Below, in pieces: positions 28,997-35,554 of a stretch of DNA of 35,554 nucleotides (positions are counted from its first letter, which is position 1; every line of letters starts with the position of its first letter). Below the pieces are notes generated by a model that was given only the letters and a program-made list of their open reading frames with translations, was not told the origin of the DNA and made no database searches. Origin of the DNA: Actinomycetes bacterium (GTDB lineage: Bacteria > Actinomycetota > Actinomycetes > Actinomycetales > Dermatophilaceae); contig JAKPEG010000014.1 in NCBI GenBank assembly GCA_029552065.1, positions 1 to 35,554 on the forward strand, read 5' to 3'. A program made the position numbers and the translations under genes.

Positions 28997-30648
28997 CGAC
29001 GGTGCCCGAGAGCCAGACCCTCGGTCTGGGACGACCGACCTGGATCCCCTCGACGACCGGATTCCTCGAGGCCTGGGTCCATCTGCCGCAGGACGGACGA
29101 CCCGATCGGGTCGTCGTGCTCGCCCCCTCCTCCGGCCGTGAGCAGGCGACGAGCCATCGCGCTATGCGCCAGCTCGCGATCGACCTCGCCGCGAGCGGCG
29201 CGATGGCGGTGCGGTTCTCGTGGACGGGCACGGGGAGCTCGTCCGACCTCGACAGCGAGGATCCCGCAGGGGTGTGGATCGAGGACCTGCGCGCGGTCCT
29301 GCGCTGGTGCCACGGACAGGTCGACCTGCCCACCCAGGTCCTCGGACTGCGGCTGGGAGCGGTGATCGCAGCCAACGCCGTGGGGGCGTTGGGGGACGTG
29401 CGCCTGCTGTTGTGGGACCCCGCCTTCTCCGGTCGCACGTTCCTGCGTCAGCAGCGCGGGCTGCTCATGGCGATCGTGCCGGGTGCGATCGACGTGGCCG
29501 AGGGCGGTTCGGCCGGGCCGGGCACGTATCACACCCAGGCCCAGGCACGCTCGATCGGCGACCTGGGCCTGCCGGGCATCCTCGCCCGCCCCGATCGCAT
29601 CCTCGTGCTCACCCGTGAGGCGCCGATCGAGACCCGCGTGCTGCGTCGACTCTCCGACGCGGGAGCGACCGTCGAACCGGTCGCCGGCCAAGAGGCGATG
29701 GTCGACGCCCTCTCCGAGGAATCCATCGTGCCCACCGAGACCCTCGCGCGCATCGTCCGTTGGTCGGTCACGCAGGAGCGGGGCAGGCCTGCTCCGGTCG
29801 CTGGCCACTTCACCCAGGTAGCCGACAACCCCCGCTTCCGGGAGACCTTCGTCCAGGTCGGGCCGAGCGGCCTGCCCGGCCTGCTCACCGAACCGCTCAC
29901 CGCGCCCACCGGGGCGGTCCTGCTCGTCGGCGGCAGTTCGGAACCCATGGACGGACCGAGCGGGCTGTGGTCCTATACCGCCCGCCGGCTGGCCGAGCAG
30001 GGATTCACCGTGCTGCGCTTCGACCGACACGGAGTCGGCGACGCGGCATACCCCGGCGACATCACCCAGCCGAGCCCCTACCAGCCCCTGGCGGTGGCCG
30101 ACCTCGGGGACGCGCTGCGCTGGCTACGCGAACGCACCCACCTCCTGCCCCACGGGGTCGGGCTGTGCGCGGGCGGAACGCTCCTGCTGCAGCCGAACCT
30201 GCGCGACCTGCTCGCCTCGGTCTGCGCGGTCAACGTCGGCCTGTGGTCGGTCCGACCGAGCACGAGGACGCTCACGATGCCCGAGGCCTGGGGCCAGGCC
30301 GCAGCGCCCACCCGGACCACGGGCCTGAAGAGGCGGGTCGGGCGCCGCGCCCAGCGCTCCCTCCCCTTCCCGGTCTGGCGTCGGCTCGCCCGGACCCTCT
30401 CGCTCAACTCCCCCGCCGACCTCATCCTCGGCGGCGACTCCATCACCCGGATGACGCTCGTGATGTCCGACCACGACCACGCGGTCTTCCGCGCCAAACG
30501 GGGACCGGACGCGCTCCGGGTCGCACGCAGCCGGGGCCGCCGGATCGCGGTGCAGCAACCGCCCGGCATCGACCACGCGCTCTTCCTGCCGGGCTGTCGG
30601 GAGGCCCTGCTCACGAGCATCATCACCCACCTGGAAGAGCCGGGATGA
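28993..30648 (+). CDS. Tandem alpha/beta-hydrolase fusion
   Basis: 551 residues; ATG 28993 overlaps the flippase stop. Two alpha/beta-hydrolase domains are fused. Domain 1 (about 1-265) has MAVRFSWTGTGSSSD and at the nucleophile elbow GLRLG (118-122), with Arg where Ser is expected and no obvious catalytic His. Domain 2 (about 285-551) has VLRFDRHGVGDAAY and elbow GLCAGG (390-395), with C392 in the nucleophile place. MSDHDH and GIDHALFLPG supply candidate Asp and His. It recalls hydrolases found with exosortase or polysaccharide loci. Domain 1 is probably inactive and structural; domain 2 may be a Cys-type esterase or acyltransferase. It is coupled to the GT4 gene. Confidence 0.78.
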   Translation: MTTVPESQTLGLGRPTWIPSTTGFLEAWVHLPQDGRPDRVVVLAPSSGREQATSHRAMRQLAIDLAASGAMAVRFSWTGTGSSSDLDSEDPAGVWIEDLRAVLRWCHGQVDLPTQVLGLRLGAVIAANAVGALGDVRLLLWDPAFSGRTFLRQQRGLLMAIVPGAIDVAEGGSAGPGTYHTQAQARSIGDLGLPGILARPDRILVLTREAPIETRVLRRLSDAGATVEPVAGQEAMVDALSEESIVPTETLARIVRWSVTQERGRPAPVAGHFTQVADNPRFRETFVQVGPSGLPGLLTEPLTAPTGAVLLVGGSSEPMDGPSGLWSYTARRLAEQGFTVLRFDRHGVGDAAYPGDITQPSPYQPLAVADLGDALRWLRERTHLLPHGVGLCAGGTLLLQPNLRDLLASVCAVNVGLWSVRPSTRTLTMPEAWGQAAAPTRTTGLKRRVGRRAQRSLPFPVWRRLARTLSLNSPADLILGGDSITRMTLVMSDHDHAVFRAKRGPDALRVARSRGRRIAVQQPPGIDHALFLPGCREALLTSIITHLEEPG

Positions 30649-31724
30649 CCGGCCGAGCGGCCAGCTTGGCCAGGTCCCTGTCCACCTATCGGGACCTGCG
30701 CGGTCGTCGGCTGCCGGAGCTGCTCGTCGACGATCGGCGAGGTCCCGGCCGGATGCTCTATCTGCCGCCCGCCTCCCGGGAGCCGTTCGGCGGGATCCGG
30801 GTGATGTACCAGCACGTGGCCGCGCTGCGCACGATGGGCGTGCCGGCAGCCATCGTCACGAGGGCAGGGCAGCAGCCCCCCGACTGGTTCGGCAGCGACG
30901 TCCCGACGCTCGCAAGCGATCGGCTGCGGATCGGCCCCGCGGACGCCCTCGTCCTGCCTGAGTGGAACGGTCCGGCCCTGGACCGACTCCCGGCCGGCAT
31001 CCGCTGCCTAGTCTTCAACCAGGGCCCCTACTACACGTTCACCCGGGTGCCCGAGGATCCCTCGCGGCCCGCGCGGCCCTATGACGTGCCCGGCGTCGTC
31101 GGGCTGCTCACCGTCTCGCACGACGGGGTCGATCTCCTACGCCACACCTTCCCCCAGCTGCCGGTGTTCCACACCCGCCCCCCGATCGACCCCGCCGTCT
31201 TCCGTCCGGCGCAGTCGCCCCCCGGACGCCGGATCGGCTACCTCGCCCGCGGTCGGCGCGCCGAGGACCGCGACTTCGTCCTGCGCATCCTGCGTCAACG
31301 CGAGGAACTGCGTGGCTGGGAACTCCTGCCGATCAGCGGCACCCAGGCCGAGGTCGCGGCCGCGATGCGCAGCTGCGCCGTGTTCCTCGCGTTCGGCTAC
31401 CGGGAGGGTTTCGGGCTGCCCGTCGCCGAAGCCATGGCAAGCGGCTGTTACGTCGTCGGGTATGCCGCGATGGGTGCCCGGGAATTGTTCCGGCTGGCTC
31501 CCTCGACGGTCGTCGACGAGTGCGACGTGCGCGCCTACGCGATCGCGGTCCGCGCGGTGCTCGACCGGTTCGAGGACGACCCCGCGGCAGTCCGGGCGGA
31601 CGGTCTGCAGGCGGCCGAGTCGGTGGCGTCGACCTATTCCTTGGACCGTCTGCAGGCGGACCTGCAGACGGTGGTCGACTGGTTGGGGCTGTCGGTCACC
31701 GTCGCCGACCGCGCCGACGGTTGA
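30645..31724 (+). CDS. Family 4 glycosyltransferase
   Basis: 359 residues; ATG 30645 overlaps the hydrolase stop. GT-B fold: an N-terminal domain with EPFGGIRVMYQHVAALRTMG, and a C-terminal Rossmann domain beginning about RRIGYLARGRRAEDRDFVLR. The donor-binding motif is GYREGFGLPVAEAMASGCYV, with the EX7E pair typical of retaining GT4 enzymes. It transfers a sugar from a nucleotide donor. Acceptor and sugar are unknown. It ends this transcription block; a 7-bp hairpin follows. Confidence 0.92.
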   Translation: MTGRAASLARSLSTYRDLRGRRLPELLVDDRRGPGRMLYLPPASREPFGGIRVMYQHVAALRTMGVPAAIVTRAGQQPPDWFGSDVPTLASDRLRIGPADALVLPEWNGPALDRLPAGIRCLVFNQGPYYTFTRVPEDPSRPARPYDVPGVVGLLTVSHDGVDLLRHTFPQLPVFHTRPPIDPAVFRPAQSPPGRRIGYLARGRRAEDRDFVLRILRQREELRGWELLPISGTQAEVAAAMRSCAVFLAFGYREGFGLPVAEAMASGCYVVGYAAMGARELFRLAPSTVVDECDVRAYAIAVRAVLDRFEDDPAAVRADGLQAAESVASTYSLDRLQADLQTVVDWLGLSVTVADRADG

Positions 31725-31740
31725 CGCGGAAGACGACCGG

Positions 31741-31761
31741 CGGCAGCGCGGCTGGCTGCCG
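31741..31761 (+). terminator. Short hairpin after GT4 gene
   Basis: cggcagc (31741-31747) pairs with gctgccg (31755-31761), with a 7-nt loop, 16 bases after the GT4 stop. No T run follows. It probably separates the GT4 transcript from the carrier-protein module. Confidence 0.45.
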
Positions 31762-31878
31762 GGAAGTAAGCGCGGACCCGGGAATCCCCCATTGTTCAGC
31801 ACGCGTCCCCAGGCCGCCGTATGCTCGACACGACCGGGCGAATCGGTCGCCGGATCGGGGCATAAGCGGGCGGGGTAG
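31762..31878 (+). promoter_or_regulatory. Probable promoter of carrier-protein module
   Basis: This is the only gap between the hairpin and the phosphopantetheinyl transferase gene. It includes an AT-richer patch (attgttcagc, 31791-31800) and tatgct at 31820-31825 as a -10 candidate. The -35 is poor: ttcagc ends 19 bp before it. A separate promoter here would let the module be regulated apart from the glycosyltransferases. Confidence 0.35.
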
Positions 31879-32277
31879 ATGCGGGGGATCGGGGTCGACC
31901 AGCTCACCGTGATCGAGGTCGCCGACAGCCTCGAAGCCTTCGGCGCGCGCTATCTCGCCCGGACCTTCACCGACGTCGAGGCACAAGCCACCGTCGGCAT
32001 GGCCGCCGGACGACGGGCGGCATACCTCGCGGGGCGCTTCGCGGCGAAGGAGGCGGTGTTCAAGGCCCTGCGCTATCCGCGCAGCCGGCCGCTGCCGTGG
32101 ACCGACATCGAGATCGTCCGCGACGACGAGGGATGGCCGGTCGTCCGCCTGCACGGGCGTGCCCGGGAGCACGCCACGGCAACGGAGGTATCAGGGGTCG
32201 AGGTATCGATCTCCCACAGCGGTGACACGGCACTCGCCGTCGCCGTCGCGCACGACCGCTCACCAACCCACCGCTGA
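31879..32277 (+). CDS. AcpS-type 4'-phosphopantetheinyl transferase
   Basis: 132 residues from ATG 31879 (weak ggggtag). The AcpS signatures are GIGVDQLT (3-10) with metal ligand D7, and GRFAAKEAVFKAL (52-64) with E58 and catalytic-region K57 and K62. VSISHSGDTALAVAVA near the C-terminus follows. Length is normal for holo-ACP synthases. It transfers phosphopantetheine from CoA to a serine of a carrier protein. The 81-residue carrier protein encoded 80 bases downstream is the obvious substrate. It is most likely a second, pathway-dedicated AcpS, since fatty-acid genes are absent here. Confidence 0.93.
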   Translation: MRGIGVDQLTVIEVADSLEAFGARYLARTFTDVEAQATVGMAAGRRAAYLAGRFAAKEAVFKALRYPRSRPLPWTDIEIVRDDEGWPVVRLHGRAREHATATEVSGVEVSISHSGDTALAVAVAHDRSPTHR

Positions 32278-32319
32278 CCGCACCAAGGCAGGACCGCACA
32301 AGGCAACGACCGCACGGCA
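32276..32319 (+). repeat. Three degenerate repeats with 16-bp period
   Basis: gaccgcaccaaggca (32276-32290), gaccgcacaaggca (32292-32305) and gaccgcacggca (32308-32319) begin exactly 16 bp apart. They fill most of the gap between the AcpS-type gene and the carrier-protein gene; the first begins in the AcpS stop codon. The unit is likely an expanded remnant or an unstable leader element. Confidence 0.65.
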
Positions 32320-32356
32320 GCACCACCAACACGGGGCACGACTGAGGGGAACGGCA

Positions 32357-32602
32357 GTGAACGAACAGAAGATCCGCGACGTCCTCGCGGCGCATGCGCG
32401 GCTGGCGACCGACGCCGCGACCATCGGAGTCTCCGACGACCTCTACGAGGCCGGGATGACCTCGCACGCGAGCGTCAACGTCATGCTCGCGCTCGAGGAC
32501 GCCTTCGACGTGGAGTTCCCCGACGAGCTCCTGCGGAGGGCGACCTTCCAGACCATCGCCGACATCGATGCGGCCGTCTCCGGCCTGCTCGCGGAGGTGT
32601 GA
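32357..32602 (+). CDS. Acyl/aminoacyl carrier protein
   Basis: 81 residues from GTG 32357, with gagggga six bases upstream. It is a four-helix carrier protein: NEQKIRDVLAAHARLATDA, then SDDLYEAGMTSHASVNVMLA with the phosphopantetheine attachment S36 (in MTSHAS where ACPs have DSL). EDAFDVEFPDELL and FQTIADIDAAVSGLL follow. The AGMTSxASV variant is that of carrier proteins associated with amino acid:[carrier protein] ligases, not fatty-acid ACP. S36 would hold the amino acid as a thioester. It is two bases before the dehydrogenase gene and is read as one operon. Confidence 0.94.
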   Translation: MNEQKIRDVLAAHARLATDAATIGVSDDLYEAGMTSHASVNVMLALEDAFDVEFPDELLRRATFQTIADIDAAVSGLLAEV

Positions 32603-32603
32603 C

Positions 32604-33758
32604 GTGGACGCCGAGCTGAGGTCCCGGGCCGAGGCCGCTGCGGCGGTCGCCCGCGCGCACGCCGACGAGGTCGACCGCGACTCGCGCTTCCCGCGGGAGG
32701 CGCTCGAGGCGATCAAGGAGCAGCGCTTGCTCGCCCTCATGGTGGCCACCGAGGACGGCGGCGAGGGCCGCAGCTACCGCGAGATCGGCGAGGTCACCGA
32801 GTTGCTCGCCGCCGCCTGCGGATCGACCGGCATGGTCTATGCGATGCACCAGAACCAGATCGCCGGGCTGGTCCGGCACGCCGATACCCCCTACTTCGCC
32901 CAGCGGCGGCGTGAGGCGGCCGACAAGCAGCTGCTCATCGCGTCGGCGACCACCGAGATCGGCATCGGCGGCGACCTGCGCAGCTCGACCTGCGCGGTCG
33001 AGGCCGACGACGCGGGCCACTTCGCCCTCGAGAAGAACGCACCGGTCATCTCCTACGCCGACGACTCGGACGTCATCGTCGTCACGGCCCGGCGCAACCC
33101 GGACGCGGGTCCGGCCGACCAGGTGCTCGTCTACTGCGACCGCGCCCACGTGCAGCTGGAGAAGACCTTCCCGTGGAACGTCATGGGCTTCCGTGGCACC
33201 TGCTCCCCCGGCTACATCCTGCGCACGGAAAACACGACCGAGGCGATCTTCCCCGAGCCGTTCGCCGACATGCTCGCCCGCTGCATGCTGCCCGGGGCGC
33301 ACATCTTCTGGGCCTCGGTGTGGCTGGGGATCGCGAACGAGGCCGTGGGCAAGGCGCGTGCCTTCGTCCAGAACGCCGCGCGCAAGAACCCGGGCAGTAT
33401 GCCGCCCGGCGCACCCCGGTTGGCGGAACTGCAAATCACCCTGCAGACCTTCGCCTCCACGGTCCACCATGCCGCCGAGCGGTTCGACCGGCTCGCGCCG
33501 AGCGACCCGGAGTTGGACTCGGTCCCCTTCGCCCTCGCGATGAACGGGCTCAAGGTCTACGCCTCTACGACGATTGTCGACATCGTGAGCCGAGCCATGC
33601 TGATCACCGGCATCGCCGGCTATCGGCTGGACACCCCCTATTCGCTCGACCGGTTGCTGCGCGACGCCTTCGGCGCCGCGATCATGGTGAACAACGACCG
33701 GATCCTCGGCAACAGCGCCTCGCTCGAACTCATCAACCGGCGCGGCGGTGCCTGGTGA
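32604..33758 (+). CDS. Acyl-CoA-dehydrogenase-like flavoprotein
   Basis: 384 residues from GTG 32604, preceded by ggaggtg. It has the three ACAD parts: an N-terminal helical domain (REALEAIKEQRLLALMV, EDGGEGRSYREIGEV, CGSTGMVYAMHQNQI); a beta domain (LLIASATTEIGIGGDLRSS, KNAPVISYADDSDVIVV, RGTCSPGYIL); and a C-terminal helical domain with GIAGYRLDTPYSLDRLLRDA. FAD-binding segments are recognisable; the catalytic base cannot be placed by eye. Such enzymes oxidise acyl thioesters between C2 and C3, and some act on aminoacyl carrier proteins. Between the carrier protein and its ligase, the likely substrate is the aminoacyl thioester on the carrier. This is inference. Confidence 0.92.
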   Translation: MDAELRSRAEAAAAVARAHADEVDRDSRFPREALEAIKEQRLLALMVATEDGGEGRSYREIGEVTELLAAACGSTGMVYAMHQNQIAGLVRHADTPYFAQRRREAADKQLLIASATTEIGIGGDLRSSTCAVEADDAGHFALEKNAPVISYADDSDVIVVTARRNPDAGPADQVLVYCDRAHVQLEKTFPWNVMGFRGTCSPGYILRTENTTEAIFPEPFADMLARCMLPGAHIFWASVWLGIANEAVGKARAFVQNAARKNPGSMPPGAPRLAELQITLQTFASTVHHAAERFDRLAPSDPELDSVPFALAMNGLKVYASTTIVDIVSRAMLITGIAGYRLDTPYSLDRLLRDAFGAAIMVNNDRILGNSASLELINRRGGAW

Positions 33759-34678
33759 CCGGGTCGCTCGGCTCCGGGCCCGAGGCCCGGGCCCTCCTGC
33801 GGGACCGGCTGGTGGCCGCCGGGCACCAGATCGACAGCGGCCTGCCGGGCATCTACGGGCGCAGCGCGGCATACGAGGCGGTCGCGATGGGCATCATCGA
33901 GGCGGCGCGCGCCCGGGTCGAGCCGGGCGCGGACCCGGTCCGGTGGTACTTCCCGCCGCTCATGTCCCGGGAGACCTTCGAACGGACCGACTACCTCGAG
34001 TCCTTCCCCAACCTCACCGGGGTCGTCGATGTCTTCGACGGCGGCGACGCCGAGCACGCCGAGTTGCTCGCCACCCGCGAGTCGGGGGCCGACTGGGCCG
34101 GGCGGCTCACCCCGTCGCAGGCCACCCTCGTGCCGGCCACGTGTCACAACGTCTACCGGCACTTCACCGGCGTCCTGCCCGCACCGGTCCGGCTCGACGC
34201 GCTCGGCACGTGCTTCCGGCACGAACCGAGCGCGGACCCCATGCGGATGGTCACCTTCCGCATCCACGAGGAGATCTACCTCGGCACCGAGGACGGGGCC
34301 CTCGATCACCGCGACCGGTGGCTGGCCATCACGCGCGAGCTCATGACCGATCTCGGTCTCGTCGTCGAGGTCGACGTCGCCAACGACCCGTTCTTCGGCC
34401 GCGCGGGGCGGATCCTCGCCCGGGGTCAGCGCGAGGACGCCCTGAAGTTCGAGGTGCTCACCCACGTCTACGACGACGCGCCGACGGCGATCGCCTCCGG
34501 CAACGCCCACCGCACCCACTTCGGGGTCAACTTCGGCATCACGCTGCCCGACGGCGAGCCCGCCCACAGCTCCTGCTCGGGGATCGGCGTCGAGCGCACC
34601 GCCAACGCCCTCTTCGCCCGGCACGGGATGGACCTGGGCTCGTGGCCGGCGCAGGTGCGCACGCTGCTCGGGGTTTGA
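33755..34678 (+). CDS. Amino acid:[carrier protein] ligase (class II aaRS-like)
   Basis: 307 residues from GTG 33755, overlapping the dehydrogenase stop as GTGA. It is a truncated class II aminoacyl-tRNA synthetase homologue without a tRNA-binding domain, related to atypical seryl-tRNA synthetases. Motif 2 is GTCFRHEPSADPMRMVTFRI; motif 3 is SCSGIGVERTANALFARHG. The Zn2+ ligands are readable as C130 (PATCHNVYRHF), E172/E173 (RIHEEIYLG) and C274 (HSSCSGIG). Family members (for example Bradyrhizobium and Agrobacterium enzymes) activate Gly or Ala with ATP and load it on the phosphopantetheine of a partner carrier protein. All functional residues that I can check are present. The partner is the 32357 protein. 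The amino acid is probably Gly or Ala, not proven. Confidence 0.95.
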   Translation: MTGSLGSGPEARALLRDRLVAAGHQIDSGLPGIYGRSAAYEAVAMGIIEAARARVEPGADPVRWYFPPLMSRETFERTDYLESFPNLTGVVDVFDGGDAEHAELLATRESGADWAGRLTPSQATLVPATCHNVYRHFTGVLPAPVRLDALGTCFRHEPSADPMRMVTFRIHEEIYLGTEDGALDHRDRWLAITRELMTDLGLVVEVDVANDPFFGRAGRILARGQREDALKFEVLTHVYDDAPTAIASGNAHRTHFGVNFGITLPDGEPAHSSCSGIGVERTANALFARHGMDLGSWPAQVRTLLGV

Positions 34679-34690
34679 CGGGGCTGCCCC

Positions 34691-35554
34691 ATGGCCCACG
34701 CCTTCGCCCCCCTCGCCGCCCTCGACCCGGCCTCCCACCGGCCCGCGCCGGTCCACGGGCCGGGCACGCCGTGGCCGGAGACCAACTGTGCCCTCGACCT
34801 CTACCTCGAACTGCTCAACGTCACCGGCCGGCATCCCGAGGCTCTCGGCGTCGTCGCCCTGAGCGCCGATTTCCTCGGCGACGCCTGGGTGACCCTCAAG
34901 CCCGGCAGCGACGACCTGCAGCGCCACGGCCTGTCGGTCGTCGAATACAACACCTGGCGACCGCTGCTCGAGCACGTGGCCCACCACCTCGACACCGGCC
35001 GGCTGATGACAGTCGAGACCGACAGCTGGTGGCTACCCGACACGGCCGGCACGGCATACCGCAACGAGCACACGAAGACGAGCATCACGCCGCTGCGTCT
35101 GGACCCGGCAGCGCGGACGATGACCTACCTGCACAACGCCGGCTGCTATGCCCTCGAGGGCGAGGACTTCGAGGCCCTGTGGTCCGAGCAGGCACCGCGC
35201 ACGTGGGTGCCGATCCCCTACGTCGAGCTCGTCACCCTCTGCGCGGCAACGACCGAGCAACGGATGCGGACCGAGGTCGCCGACGCCGTGCGGTCCCATC
35301 TCGGGCGGGCACCGGCGAGCAACCCCGTCGAGCGGCTGCGCGCACATCTCGTCGCGACCCTGCCCCGGATCGTCGACGACGAGCCGGCCTTCCACAAACT
35401 CGCCTTCGTCACCACCCGACAGCTCGGTGCGAGCGCCCAGCTCGCCGCGGGATTCCTGCGGTGGTGGGCTCCGGACGACCCCGACGTCGTCCGGGCCGCG
35501 CGCGCCTTCACCGAGGTGGCCGAGCGCGCAGGCCAGACCCAGTTCGCCCTGGCC
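34691..35554 (+). CDS. DUF1839 family protein (3'-truncated by window)
   Basis: 288 codons remain open to the window end, so the C-terminus is missing. ATG 34691 lies 12 bases after the ligase stop, in a G/C-rich gap without a clear ribosome binding site. It starts FAPLAALDPASHRPAPVHG and has NCALDLYLELLNVTG, LSADFLGDAWVTLKPG, LSVVEYNTWRPLLEHVA, DSWWLPDTAGTAYRNEHTKT and LHNAGCYALEGEDFEAL. No signal peptide or membrane helix is seen. DUF1839 proteins are found near amino acid:[carrier protein] ligases; the activity is unknown. The NCALDLY segment, the cysteine-containing AGCY motif and conserved His/Glu/Asp might suggest a papain-like or transferase use of the aminoacyl carrier thioester. Confidence 0.9.
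   Translation, partial: MAHAFAPLAALDPASHRPAPVHGPGTPWPETNCALDLYLELLNVTGRHPEALGVVALSADFLGDAWVTLKPGSDDLQRHGLSVVEYNTWRPLLEHVAHHLDTGRLMTVETDSWWLPDTAGTAYRNEHTKTSITPLRLDPAARTMTYLHNAGCYALEGEDFEALWSEQAPRTWVPIPYVELVTLCAATTEQRMRTEVADAVRSHLGRAPASNPVERLRAHLVATLPRIVDDEPAFHKLAFVTTRQLGASAQLAAGFLRWWAPDDPDVVRAARAFTEVAERAGQTQFALA

Noticed and set aside
32159..32356. Upstream extension of the carrier-protein frame
   Set aside because: It overlaps the AcpS C-terminus in another frame and is unlike carrier proteins; GTG 32357 has a proper ribosome binding site and fits the family length.

Overview
This 35.5 kb window is chromosomal DNA from a very GC-rich actinobacterium. GTG starts are frequent and genes overlap by ATGA or GTGA. 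The gene order eno - divIC - DUF501 - ppx and the mazG - surA-like - mfd block point to Actinomycetota. The general look fits Intrasporangiaceae or relatives (Janibacter, Tetrasphaera, Phycicoccus), but that family assignment is inference. I see no insertion sequence, prophage gene or CRISPR array.

Bases 1-5190 hold signalling and stress-type genes. First comes the tail of a probable PPi-type phosphofructokinase, then a small UspA-like protein. A NarL/DevR-type response regulator and its histidine kinase lie on the minus strand. Diverging from the kinase is a tightly coupled four-gene operon: two DUF1538 membrane proteins, a PII-like protein and a twin-CBS protein. It looks like a membrane transporter or channel with its own PII and CBS sensors.

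Bases 5280-20067 are mostly housekeeping. There are three small or unknown membrane proteins, a thiolase with a strong terminator, a BAX-inhibitor-1-like protein, and a tRNA with anticodon UAA but a short variable loop. These are followed on the minus strand by peptide deformylase, an ACT-domain protein, UdgB-type uracil-DNA glycosylase, Ppx/GppA phosphatase, DUF501, a DivIC/FtsB-like protein, enolase, MazG, a SurA-like lipoprotein and Mfd.

Bases 20100-35554 are a surface polysaccharide locus. It encodes a fused Alg14/Alg13-type glycosyltransferase, two GT2 enzymes, a GT39-like membrane glycosyltransferase, two Wzz-like proteins, an O-antigen-ligase/Wzy-like polymerase, a Wzx-like flippase, a tandem alpha/beta-hydrolase fusion and a GT4 enzyme. 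It then runs into a compact carrier-protein module: AcpS-type phosphopantetheinyl transferase, an 81-residue carrier protein, an acyl-CoA-dehydrogenase-like flavoprotein, a class II aaRS-like amino acid:[carrier protein] ligase, and a DUF1839 protein cut by the window end. The ligase family is known to charge a carrier protein with an amino acid.

The most exciting reading is a small pathway that loads an amino acid on a dedicated carrier, perhaps oxidises it there, and passes it to the polysaccharide made by the neighbouring genes. The chemistry after loading is inference.
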